From G016756615 sp035556195 (GTDB taxonomy: Bacteria; Pseudomonadota; Alphaproteobacteria; Rhizobiales; Rhizobiaceae), in contig DATMFK010000001.1 of the NCBI GenBank assembly GCA_035556195.1, positions 1-64,000 on the forward strand: a stretch of DNA of 64,000 nucleotides. The letters run 5' to 3'. Position numbers and translations under genes: made by a program. Positions 1 to 7,829 of this stretch are shown piece by piece (the stretch's first letter is position 1; every line of letters begins with the position of its first letter). Under the pieces are notes generated by a model. That model did not search any database, was not told where the DNA came from, and saw only the letters and a program-made list of their open reading frames with translations.

Positions 1-234
1 AACACGCCAGCCAATGCGCTCTATCACGTGCTTGCCGCGGCGATCTTTGCCGAGGAAGGAGGTTCCAAGGCCGACGTCGAGCGTGAACGCGCTTGGCTCC
101 TGGAACAGCAGCCGGCTCTGGTGGCCAACATTCGGCAAGAGACGTTGTGGCGGTTCGGCCGCCCAGAAGATGCCGAGCGGTTCCTCGGCTCGCTCAGAAA
201 GGCAGGCCTGGGATTTCCCGATTACCCCAAGTAA
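1..234 (+). CDS. C-terminal fragment, probable class III adenylate cyclase with TPR region (5' end outside window)
   Basis: Open in frame from base 1 to a TAA at 232-234, so this is the last 77 residues of a gene that begins upstream of the window. The fragment is helical and ends with RPEDAERFLGSLRKAGL. That ending resembles the C-terminal end of rhizobial adenylate cyclases whose N-terminal cyclase domain is followed by TPR repeats. The catalytic domain is not visible, so the function is an inference from the tail only. An internal ATG at 28 would give a 68-residue protein, but the frame is open before it and no ribosome site precedes it. Confidence 0.55.
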   Translation, partial: NTPANALYHVLAAAIFAEEGGSKADVERERAWLLEQQPALVANIRQETLWRFGRPEDAERFLGSLRKAGLGFPDYPK

Positions 235-365
235 CGGGCCGCCGATCCCGCCCAGCTTATGTTCGATACGGTTATTTACCTTCTCATACGGTGAAACAAC
301 GGCACAATCTCGACAGATAAACGGGCTCGGGCCGCAAGGTCCGACGACATCGAGGAGGGAGTGCA

Positions 366-890
366 ATGACGAGCAGACGGAGCGTGCTGTTGGCAGCGAC
401 CGCTGTCGCGGCAACGGCGGTGTCGCTGAGACCGCGCGTGGCGCAGGCCGGGGACGAGGTGGCCGATTTCCTCTTCGTCCAGACTGCGAGTGCGATGACC
501 TTCGACAAGGTGGCGAGCAAGCTGACGCTCGGAGGTGTCAGCCCTACGACGTTGTTCTTCTCTGACCGGCCCGAGCGCATCGCAGGGAACATGGACACGA
601 CCGCGTTCGTCCCGTTCTGGAGCAAGGGCAAGGACAGCTTCCTGACCGATCCGCCCAATGCCGACCTGTCGATCCTCGAGGGCGACAAGCTCCAGCAGGC
701 CGTCGTCGTTCTTCAGAATCCCGAGCTGAGCGGCAGTGATCTGACCTACACGGTGAAGATGGTTGGCGGCGAGATGCCGGAGAAAGGCTCCGAGGTTTCC
801 GTGTTCATCGACATCATAGGGATGCCGCTGACGCCGCTCTCCTATGCGGGCGTCGCGAGGCGTGGCTACCGCAGGGCGTTTTTATACTAG
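366..890 (+). CDS. Tat-exported protein of unknown function
   Basis: A 174-residue protein with an N-terminal twin-arginine signal (SRRSVLL at residues 3-9), an alanine-rich hydrophobic stretch and a likely cleavage after AQA near residue 28. The mature part contains TLFFSDRPERIAGN and a C-terminal block rich in Gly and Tyr. I do not recognise a catalytic motif, and no function is assigned. A strong ribosome site (GAGGAGGGA, 351-359) precedes the ATG. It lies 83 bases upstream of the DUF3604 gene in the same direction. Together with that gene it forms the start of a run of exported or membrane proteins, so it probably works in the periplasm. Confidence 0.75.
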   Translation: MTSRRSVLLAATAVAATAVSLRPRVAQAGDEVADFLFVQTASAMTFDKVASKLTLGGVSPTTLFFSDRPERIAGNMDTTAFVPFWSKGKDSFLTDPPNADLSILEGDKLQQAVVVLQNPELSGSDLTYTVKMVGGEMPEKGSEVSVFIDIIGMPLTPLSYAGVARRGYRRAFLY

Positions 891-973
891 CGGTGGTAGC
901 GCGGCGGCCGGCCCCGATCCCCCAGTGCAGCCGCTTCTGCCCAGTTTGAGACAATTCGAGACGGGAAAACAAG

Positions 974-3220
974 ATGCACAGATTGACGGGAAAGAGCGCC
1001 TTACTCGCTTCGGCTGCCACGTTGCTTTTCTTGAGTCCGACCCATGCTCAAGAGAGGCAAGCGTATTTCGGAGAGACCCATGTCCACACAGGCTGGTCCT
1101 TCGACGCCTATATCTTCGGCAACACCCACACCGGCCCGGCGGACGCTTTGGCCTACGCCAAGGGCCAGCCGATCAAGCATCCGCTCGGCTACGACATCAA
1201 GATCGAGACACCGCTCGACTGGATGGGAGTCACCGATCATTCCGAATATGTCGGCACGGTCAAACTCGCCAATACGCCGGGTTCGCCGATCGCCAAGCTG
1301 CCGATCGCCCAGAAGCTTATCGTCCGCAACCCCGAGGACGTCCAGCGCATCTATCTCTGGCTCGGAACGACCATCACCGAGAACAAGCCGATTCCGGAAC
1401 TGATTTCCCCCGAAGTGGCCGGAACCGTCTGGAAGGAGAACATCGACATCGCCGACAAGGCCAACGAGCCTGGCAAGTTCACGGCGTTCTGCTCGTATGA
1501 ATGGACATCGACGCCGAACAACCGGAACATGCACCGGAACATCTTCTTCCGCGATTGCGCCAAGGTCCCGGAACTGCCCTACAGCTCTATCGATTCCGAC
1601 AAGCCGGAGGATCTGTGGGACTGGATGGACCAGCAGCGTCAGGCTGGCAACGAGTTGCTCGCCATCTCGCACAACGCCAATCTGTCGGACGGCCACATGT
1701 TCCCGACCGATGTGGACGAAAAGGGGCGCCCGATCGATGCGGCATGGGCGGCCTCGCGAGACCGCAACGAACGGTTGACGGAGATCAAGCAGGTCAAGGG
1801 TGCGTCCGAGACGCACCCGGCGCTTTCACCGAATGACGAATTCGCGAACTTCGAAATTCTGACATATCTGCTTGGCGACCCCGCCGGACGCTTCCCGCAT
1901 GTCTCCGGCAGCTACGTCCGGCAGGCGCTGAAGGACGGTCTTTCGATGACCGACGCGCGCGGCTACAATCCGTACAAGATGGGCTTCGTCGGCGGTTCGG
2001 ACTCCCACAACACGGGCGTTCCCTATCGGCAAACGAACTTTTTCGGTGCCCACGGCAAGGCCGACGGCGACGTCAAGCAGCGCATGTCGGGCTTTGTGTT
2101 TGCAGGCCTCGACGTTCGGCTCGAAAACCCTGCCGGCCTGACCGGAGTGTGGGCCGAGGAAAATACCCGCGCGTCGCTGTTCGACGCGATGCAGCGCAAG
2201 GAGACCTTCGCCACCAGCGGCCCCCGCATTCAGGTGCGCGTCTTCGGCGGGCCCGACTGGAGCAATGTCGCCAACGAAACGGACTGGGCCAAGGTGGCCT
2301 ATGCCCAAGGCGTGCCGATGGGAAGCGACCTCCCGCCCTTGCCGAAAGACCGGGCCCCATCCTTCATCGTTTGGTCCGTCAAGGATCCGACTTCGGGCAA
2401 TCTCGACCGCATCCAGGTGGTCAAGGGCTGGACCAAGCACGGCCAGAGCTTTGAAAAAGTGTTCGATGTCGCCTGGGCGGGCAACCGCACGCCCGATCCG
2501 TTTACAGGCGTGGTTCCGCCGATCGGATCCACGGTGAACCTGACCAACGCCACATACACCAACACGATAGGAGCGGTTGAACTCAAAGGCATCTGGACCG
2601 ATCCCGAGTTCGATCCGAGCCTGGACGCGTTCTATTATGTGAGAACCCTCGAAATACCGACGCCGCGCTGGACAACGATACAGGCTGCGGAGTTGGGTAT
2701 CGCCCCGCCCGACAACGTAGCGGCGACGGTCCAGGAGCGCGCCTGGAGTTCGCCGATCTGGTATTCCCCGACCAAGGAGATACGCGAGGCGGCGGACAAG
2801 GGCACCACCGTGGCGAGCCTCAAGGAGCAAGGCGCGACAGCCCTCGGTCAGGCGGCGCTGACCGACCTCGTCGTCGGCAAAACGACCTGGGTGAAGAATA
2901 CTGTCACAGGCGAGGTCTTCAGCATCTCCTGGACCAAGACCGGCCAACGGCTCATCAACAATGTGGGTGGTTCGTTGCCGCAGCCGAGTGAAGTCGGGGA
3001 CGTGCTGCATGGTGGCCTGATGGGCAGCGGGACAGCCTACGAGATCAGAGACGACGCAATCGTGACCACTCTCAACAACACGCCGTTCGAAGTGAGGGTC
3101 TACAAGCACGGGGACAAGTATCTCGCGGCACGCAGCAACGAGTTCGGCTTCGCGAATTACGAGGTCGTGTCGACACCTCAAGTCCTGGATCCGTTGGATC
3201 AGCAGAAGCCGCCGTTCTGA
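974..3220 (+). CDS. DUF3604 family secreted PHP-type metallohydrolase
   Basis: 748 residues. A signal peptide ends near THAQ (residues 23-26). The mature protein has the metal-site motifs of a PHP-like phosphoesterase fold: HVH at 36-38, TDH at 87-89, SHNANLSDG with His at about 233, and SDSH with Asp343 and His345. These fit DUF3604, a family annotated as predicted metal-dependent hydrolases without a settled substrate. The last roughly 120 residues (from TTVASLKEQG) form a separate beta-rich C-terminal region seen in the long form of the family. The gene is followed by a hairpin and then by a secreted CxxC protein, a PPIase and HupE-like membrane proteins, suggesting that export, folding and metal supply are linked. 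The substrate is unknown. Confidence 0.85.
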   Translation: MHRLTGKSALLASAATLLFLSPTHAQERQAYFGETHVHTGWSFDAYIFGNTHTGPADALAYAKGQPIKHPLGYDIKIETPLDWMGVTDHSEYVGTVKLANTPGSPIAKLPIAQKLIVRNPEDVQRIYLWLGTTITENKPIPELISPEVAGTVWKENIDIADKANEPGKFTAFCSYEWTSTPNNRNMHRNIFFRDCAKVPELPYSSIDSDKPEDLWDWMDQQRQAGNELLAISHNANLSDGHMFPTDVDEKGRPIDAAWAASRDRNERLTEIKQVKGASETHPALSPNDEFANFEILTYLLGDPAGRFPHVSGSYVRQALKDGLSMTDARGYNPYKMGFVGGSDSHNTGVPYRQTNFFGAHGKADGDVKQRMSGFVFAGLDVRLENPAGLTGVWAEENTRASLFDAMQRKETFATSGPRIQVRVFGGPDWSNVANETDWAKVAYAQGVPMGSDLPPLPKDRAPSFIVWSVKDPTSGNLDRIQVVKGWTKHGQSFEKVFDVAWAGNRTPDPFTGVVPPIGSTVNLTNATYTNTIGAVELKGIWTDPEFDPSLDAFYYVRTLEIPTPRWTTIQAAELGIAPPDNVAATVQERAWSSPIWYSPTKEIREAADKGTTVASLKEQGATALGQAALTDLVVGKTTWVKNTVTGEVFSISWTKTGQRLINNVGGSLPQPSEVGDVLHGGLMGSGTAYEIRDDAIVTTLNNTPFEVRVYKHGDKYLAARSNEFGFANYEVVSTPQVLDPLDQQKPPF

Positions 3221-3232
3221 AGCGGACCGAAC

Positions 3233-3275
3233 AGGCCGGCCGCCGGCAAGGATTCCCGCGGCCGGCTTTGCTTTC
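3233..3275 (+). terminator. GC-rich hairpin followed by T-rich stretch
   Basis: The arms GCCGGCCGC (3235-3243) and GCGGCCGGC (3258-3266) are perfectly complementary, separated by 14 bases, and followed by TTTGCTTTC. It sits between the DUF3604 gene and the next gene. It could be a partial terminator or a 3'-end stabiliser that lowers expression of the downstream genes. No long T run is present, so full termination is doubtful. Confidence 0.45.
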
Positions 3276-3290
3276 TGATGGAGGCAAGCA

Positions 3291-4490
3291 ATGCCAACGA
3301 GATCATCGACCAAGCAGACGCCACTCCTCCTCGTGACTGGCATCGTCGCGCTGCTGTTTGCGTTCGGCGGTCAGGCGTATGCCTGCGCCGTGTGTCTGAA
3401 GGGCATCACGATCACGCCCGGTCAGAAACTGGACTCGGCCGACAAGGCCGTACTCGCCCTTCCCTTGGCCAATCCCGGGCAATTCCACATTGTCGAGGTG
3501 ATCAAGGGAGACGTGACAGCCGGCGCGACCATAACACAGCCCGGCCTCTCGGCCACGAAATCCGACCTCGTGATGTCCATGGACGGGCCCTTGGCGAGCC
3601 AAGAGGTTTCCCAGGCCTCGACCAAGAAACCGCTGTTGCTCGTCCGCGACAAGCTGTCCGAAGGATGGGCAAGCATCGGCGCGATCGATGCGGGATATGC
3701 CGGCTGGCTCCGAGAGCTTGCCGCCACAGGCCACGGTGGAAAGGGCCGGCCGACAGGAACCCCGGCGCTAGCCGCGCTCGTCGGAGCAAATTCCACAAAT
3801 GTCGAATGGCTCGGACGTGTCGCGGTCGTCGCGCCGCAACTCGAGAGCACCGAACCGCTGGCCGCGGAGATCGCGTATGGCGAACTCGCCAGGGCTCCCT
3901 ACGACGCCATTCGGACGCTCAAGCCACAGCTCGATGCAGCGAAAATCGCGACCTGGGTCGATGATCAAAAACTGGAGGCCCGGCTTCCAGCGTACGTGCT
4001 TCTGTTGGGCATTGTCGGCGGCCCTGGAGCGGCCAAGGAAATCGACCGGCGTATTGGTTCGTCACTGGACAAAGGAGAAACGGCGAACCTTTCGGCAGTA
4101 CTCGCGGCAGATCTCGAGCTGCGCGGACCGAGCCGTGTCGACTGGCTCGAACAGACATTCTTCGCCGACCGCCGGCGGACCTTGCCTGAGATCGAAGCTG
4201 CCCTGCTGGCGCTCAGCGTCCACGGCGGAGCGGACACGGCAGTGTGGCGGGCAAGGGTTGTCCAAGCCTATCGCTACTTCATCAACGCGCGCAAGCCGAT
4301 GGCAGGCTTTGTGGCCATGGAATTGGCCAATTGGGGAGCCTGGGAGGTTACCGCCGACTATGTCGAAATCATGCGCTCGAAGGCGGTGAAGGACCCCGCC
4401 GGCGAGTTCGCGATCCTCAGCTACCTCCACGAAAGCCCGGCGACAGCAGCGGTAGCGGCATCCCAGTCGTCGCCCGGTCGACAGGAATAA
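3291..4490 (+). CDS. Secreted protein of unknown function with N-terminal CxxC
   Basis: 399 residues. The N-terminus has a basic start and a hydrophobic core (LLLVTGIVALLFAFGG), and the predicted cleavage at AYA places CAVC at or next to the mature N-terminus. The residue at -3 is Ala, so it is not a good lipobox. An N-terminal beta-rich part (to about residue 90) is followed by a helical, leucine-rich body resembling HEAT-like repeats. The CxxC could be a redox or metal site. The ribosome site GGAGGC precedes the ATG by about 6 bases. It is co-directional with the DUF3604 gene and 7 bases upstream of the PPIase gene. I recognise no named family. Confidence 0.7.
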   Translation: MPTRSSTKQTPLLLVTGIVALLFAFGGQAYACAVCLKGITITPGQKLDSADKAVLALPLANPGQFHIVEVIKGDVTAGATITQPGLSATKSDLVMSMDGPLASQEVSQASTKKPLLLVRDKLSEGWASIGAIDAGYAGWLRELAATGHGGKGRPTGTPALAALVGANSTNVEWLGRVAVVAPQLESTEPLAAEIAYGELARAPYDAIRTLKPQLDAAKIATWVDDQKLEARLPAYVLLLGIVGGPGAAKEIDRRIGSSLDKGETANLSAVLAADLELRGPSRVDWLEQTFFADRRRTLPEIEAALLALSVHGGADTAVWRARVVQAYRYFINARKPMAGFVAMELANWGAWEVTADYVEIMRSKAVKDPAGEFAILSYLHESPATAAVAASQSSPGRQE

Positions 4491-4497
4491 GTCACGG

Positions 4498-5481
4498 ATG
4501 AAGCTGCTCCCAATCACGCCGGACGACGGCCTGCAAGGCACTCGAGCAGCTGCGGCGCCATCTCGCGGGTGGGCACGCCTTCTGCGCGAGCCACTTGTTC
4601 ATTTTCTCGTGGTGGGCGCCCTCCTGTTTGGCGCATATCACTTCGTCAGCGGCGAACGGGACGCAGGACCCGACGGGCAAAAGATCGAGCTGACGCAGAA
4701 CGATATCCGCCAACTTGCCGTGAGCTGGCTGGCCCAAGGCCGCCCCTTGCCCACGGTGGACCAGTTGCGCAGCCTCGTGGATCAGAGGGTGACGGAGGAG
4801 ATCCTTTTCCGTGAGGCGGTTTCCCTCGGCCTCGATCGCGACGACGAGATCATCAAGAGGCGGCTCGCGCAAAAGATGGATTTCCTGGCAGCCGACCTCG
4901 CGGCGATCAACGAGCCAACGAAGGCCGAGCTTGTGGAATGGTTTTCGAAGAATGCCGACCGCTTTGCGCTGCCTCCGCATGTGAGCTTCAAGCACCTGTA
5001 TTTCTCCCCGGACAAGCACGGCGGCGGTGCACGCGACGCGGCAACGGCCACACTCGATCTCGTCACGGGTAAGCTTCCAGATTCGCCGGAAGTCGCTTCG
5101 GCGGGCGACCCTTTCATGTTCCGGACCTACTATGGCGACAGCACGCCGGAGCAGGTGGCGAAGGAGTTCGGCCCTCGATTCGCGGAGACGCTCTTCCAGC
5201 TCAAGCCCAAGTCATGGCAGGGGCCGATACAATCCGGCTATGGCTGGCATCTGGTGTGGGTCGATTCCATAGAGCCCGGTCGCGTCACTGCTTTCGAGGA
5301 GGTCGAGCCAAACGTCAAGTCGGCCTGGCTCGACGACAGGTATCGCGAGATCAAGCGGAACGCGCTCGAAGAGATGCGCTCACGTTACAAGGTTGTTGTC
5401 CCATCTCTCCACGACATCGACCTGCGGGGACTGTCAGGGCCGCAGGCCGCCAACGCCTCTGAGGGAACGCTGTCGCAATGA
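4498..5481 (+). CDS. Membrane-anchored parvulin-type peptidyl-prolyl isomerase
   Basis: 327 residues. After a 30-residue cytoplasmic start there is one membrane segment (residues 33-50), then a helical SurA/PrsA-like N-terminal part. A rotamase (PpiC) domain follows at about 155-260, recognised from VSFKHLYFSP, FQLKPKSWQGPIQSGYGWHLVWV and the closing VEPNVKSAW. Such proteins assist folding of exported proteins at the outer face of the inner membrane. The stop overlaps the start of the following HupE-like gene in an ATGA, which indicates coupled translation. The context suggests a dedicated foldase for the secreted products encoded upstream. Confidence 0.85.
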   Translation: MKLLPITPDDGLQGTRAAAAPSRGWARLLREPLVHFLVVGALLFGAYHFVSGERDAGPDGQKIELTQNDIRQLAVSWLAQGRPLPTVDQLRSLVDQRVTEEILFREAVSLGLDRDDEIIKRRLAQKMDFLAADLAAINEPTKAELVEWFSKNADRFALPPHVSFKHLYFSPDKHGGGARDAATATLDLVTGKLPDSPEVASAGDPFMFRTYYGDSTPEQVAKEFGPRFAETLFQLKPKSWQGPIQSGYGWHLVWVDSIEPGRVTAFEEVEPNVKSAWLDDRYREIKRNALEEMRSRYKVVVPSLHDIDLRGLSGPQAANASEGTLSQ

Positions 5482-6506
5482 GTAGCCCAAACGAGCGCCG
5501 GCGCGCGAATTGGCAGCTCCTGGTTGCCGTCCTCGTCTGGTGTCTCGGCCTCGCCACCATGGCGGCCGCGCACGAGATCCGGCCGGCCTATCTGCAAATC
5601 GATCAGATCGGGCCAAACCGTTACGACGTGACGTGGCGCACGCCGTTGCTGTCGGGCATGCGTCTGCCCGTCCTCCTGCAATTTCCCGACGGCGTGCGCA
5701 ATGTCACCGAGCCGACGGAACGTGAGCTTCCGGACTCCATCGTTGAACGTCGTATTGTCGAGGCGCCTGACGGACTGACCGGCAGGCGCATAGAGATCGT
5801 CGGTCTGCAGGCCACGATCACCGATGCTCTCGTTCGCGTGAAACTGGCCGACGGAGCGGCCACCACCCTGCTCGTCCGCCCCTCTCAGCCTTGGGTCGAC
5901 ATCGAAGCAGCCGCCGGCCCCTTGCAGGTTGCGCGAACCTTCGTCACGCAAGGGATCGAACACATACTGTTCGGCTACGATCACCTGCTCTTCGTGCTCG
6001 CCTTGTTGTTGATCGCGAGAGACTGGCGAACTCTCCTTCTGACGGTCACATCCTTTACGGCCGCTCACTCGATTACACTGACACTTGCGACGCTGGGGTT
6101 CGTCAATGTGCCGGGACCGCCGGTCGAGGCAGCGATCGCGCTCAGCATCCTCCTGCTCGCAGCCGAGATCATTCGCATCCGGCAGGGTTACCAAAGCCTG
6201 ACCGCGCTACGTCCATGGACGGTGGCCTTCGCCTTCGGGCTCCTCCATGGCCTCGGCTTCGCCGGCGCGCTCTCCAATCTGGCTCTTCCACCCAGAGACA
6301 TTCCGCTGGCGCTTCTGTTTTTCAACGCCGGCGTCGAGATTGGCCAATTGTTCTTTATCGCGGTGATCCTCGCGATCGTGGCGTCGGTCAGAACTCTCAG
6401 GTACCCGCCGCTAGTCGGCCGCTCCGCATTCGCGACGACGACTTACGCCATCGGTATCGTCGCATCGGTCTGGTTCATCGAGCGCGTAGCGGGGATCCTC
6501 GCGTGA
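5478..6506 (+). CDS. HupE/UreJ family membrane protein with extracytoplasmic domain
   Basis: 342 residues. A signal sequence or first membrane helix (13-31) ends in AAAHEIRPAYLQ. This is followed by an extracytoplasmic beta-rich domain to about residue 150, then six or so membrane helices beginning with GIEHILFGYDHLLFVLALLL. The HxxFGxDHxxF signature is typical of the HupE/UreJ_2 family, whose members are linked to nickel or cobalt transport by homology. No hydrogenase or urease genes are nearby. The start overlaps the PPIase stop by 4 bases. The mature N-terminus HEIRP could bind metal, but that is an inference. Confidence 0.85.
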   Translation: MSSPNERRRANWQLLVAVLVWCLGLATMAAAHEIRPAYLQIDQIGPNRYDVTWRTPLLSGMRLPVLLQFPDGVRNVTEPTERELPDSIVERRIVEAPDGLTGRRIEIVGLQATITDALVRVKLADGAATTLLVRPSQPWVDIEAAAGPLQVARTFVTQGIEHILFGYDHLLFVLALLLIARDWRTLLLTVTSFTAAHSITLTLATLGFVNVPGPPVEAAIALSILLLAAEIIRIRQGYQSLTALRPWTVAFAFGLLHGLGFAGALSNLALPPRDIPLALLFFNAGVEIGQLFFIAVILAIVASVRTLRYPPLVGRSAFATTTYAIGIVASVWFIERVAGILA

Positions 6507-6588
6507 GCGGCTACGGAAGCATCTCGGCGGAAGCGGCCGGCAACCACCCCCGTGTGCCGCGGTCCGCTTACCAGGAAAGGGAATCGAG

Positions 6589-7188
6589 TTGAAAATCGAC
6601 ATCACGAGAGCATCAGCGGCGCTTTGCGGTCTCGGACTGTTCATCCTGACGGGCCCCGCCTTCGCGCATACGGAGACGGGCGCTTCAAGCGGGTTCCTTA
6701 GCGGGTTTTTCCATCCTGTCTTCGGGGTCGATCACGTCGTCGCCATGGTGGCGGTCGGATTGTGGGGAGCCTTTCTTGGGGCGCCAGCGATCTGGCTTCT
6801 GCCGATCGTCTTCCCGCTCGTCATGGCATTGGGTGGCGCGCTTGGCATCGCGCAGATCGAGCTGCCTGGAGTGGAGACCGGAATCGCGCTCTCCGCGGTG
6901 ATCCTCGGCCTGTGCGTCGCGTTTGCGTTCAAACCGCCGCTTTGGGTGGCGGCAATCATAGTCGGTGCCTTCGCTATATTCCATGGCCACGCGCATGGGG
7001 CCGAGATGCCCGACGCCGCGAATGCGATGTCCTACGCGCTCGGCTTCGTGATCGCGACCGGCCTGCTTCACCTGTGCGGCATCGCGATCGGCGCGCTGGT
7101 GCGGTGGCCTTCGGGCGTGATGCTCGTGCGCGGCGCGGGCGGTTTGATCGCTGTGGCGGGCGGCGCTTTCCTGAGCGGCATCGTGTGA
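6589..7188 (+). CDS. HupE/UreJ family permease, short form
   Basis: 199 residues starting at TTG (6589-6591), supported by the ribosome site GGAAAGGG at 6574-6581 and by the signal-peptide-like start. The mature N-terminus HTETGASSGFLSGFFHP and the following FGVDHVVAMVAVGLWG are typical of HupE/UreJ proteins. FHGHAHGAEMP, in the loop after helix 4, is the other conserved His-rich segment. It has six membrane helices and a family-typical length. It is predicted to be a Ni/Co-type metal permease or metal-binding membrane protein. It overlaps the next gene by one base (TGATG), indicating an operon. Confidence 0.9.
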   Translation: MKIDITRASAALCGLGLFILTGPAFAHTETGASSGFLSGFFHPVFGVDHVVAMVAVGLWGAFLGAPAIWLLPIVFPLVMALGGALGIAQIELPGVETGIALSAVILGLCVAFAFKPPLWVAAIIVGAFAIFHGHAHGAEMPDAANAMSYALGFVIATGLLHLCGIAIGALVRWPSGVMLVRGAGGLIAVAGGAFLSGIV

Positions 7189-7793
7189 TGAACGGACGGG
7201 CGACGACCGGCATTGCGGCAGCAGCGATCCTGGTTGCGACTGCACCCGCGCGCGCCCATGCGCCTCTGGAGGGCGTTGGCGAATTCTACACCGGTCTCCT
7301 CCACCCTATCATCGTGCCGGCGGAGTTGCTTGCGACAGTGGCCGTCGGCCTGCTGCTCGGCTTCTGCGGCCCAAAACACTGCCGGCTGGGCATACCCTTC
7401 TTGGCGGCCGGGTTGATACTCGGCCTTGCCGCAGGCGTCTTGTGGACCGCCCATGGAATTAGCACTGGCCTGCTGCTTGGCGTAGCGCTTGCTGCCGCAG
7501 CCCTGGTGACGTCAGGCTTGCGCGTGAGGGCGGGCGCCGTCGCGGTGCTGGCGCTCATTGGCGGCGTCGCGGTCGGCCTGGACGCCCAGCCCGATGCGGA
7601 AACGTTTGCGTCCGCGCTTCTCGCCGGCGCAGCGACGGTTCTGAGCGTGACGCTCTTGACGCTGATCCTCGCCGCTCTGGTCCTCAACCGGAAGAAGTTC
7701 TGGCAGGAAGTGGCGGTGCGCGTGGCGGGATCGTGGATCACGGCCAGCGGGGTGCTGTATTTCACCTGGCGGCTGGTGGGAACTTCCCAATGA
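7188..7793 (+). CDS. HupE/UreJ-like membrane protein (third in a row)
   Basis: 201 residues. The ATG at 7188 overlaps the stop of the preceding HupE gene by one base. A signal peptide ends at ARAHAPLEG, and the mature protein has the sequence GEFYTGLLHPIIVPAELLATVAVG, which matches the first helix of HupE/UreJ. The second FGxDH motif is replaced by the sequence around CGPKHCRLG. It is a divergent paralogue with several helices. The role is unknown, but it is probably co-expressed with the two HupE-like proteins upstream. It is the last gene of the rightward cassette and is convergent with the SLC13 gene. Confidence 0.75.
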   Translation: MNGRATTGIAAAAILVATAPARAHAPLEGVGEFYTGLLHPIIVPAELLATVAVGLLLGFCGPKHCRLGIPFLAAGLILGLAAGVLWTAHGISTGLLLGVALAAAALVTSGLRVRAGAVAVLALIGGVAVGLDAQPDAETFASALLAGAATVLSVTLLTLILAALVLNRKKFWQEVAVRVAGSWITASGVLYFTWRLVGTSQ

Positions 7794-7829
7794 ACACATG
7801 ACCGACTGGTCGCTTCCCAACGAGACACC

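Noticed and set aside
1826..3343. Open frame of 505 codons on the minus strand
   Set aside because: Antisense to the DUF3604 gene, which has clear metal motifs and a signal peptide. The shadow has none.
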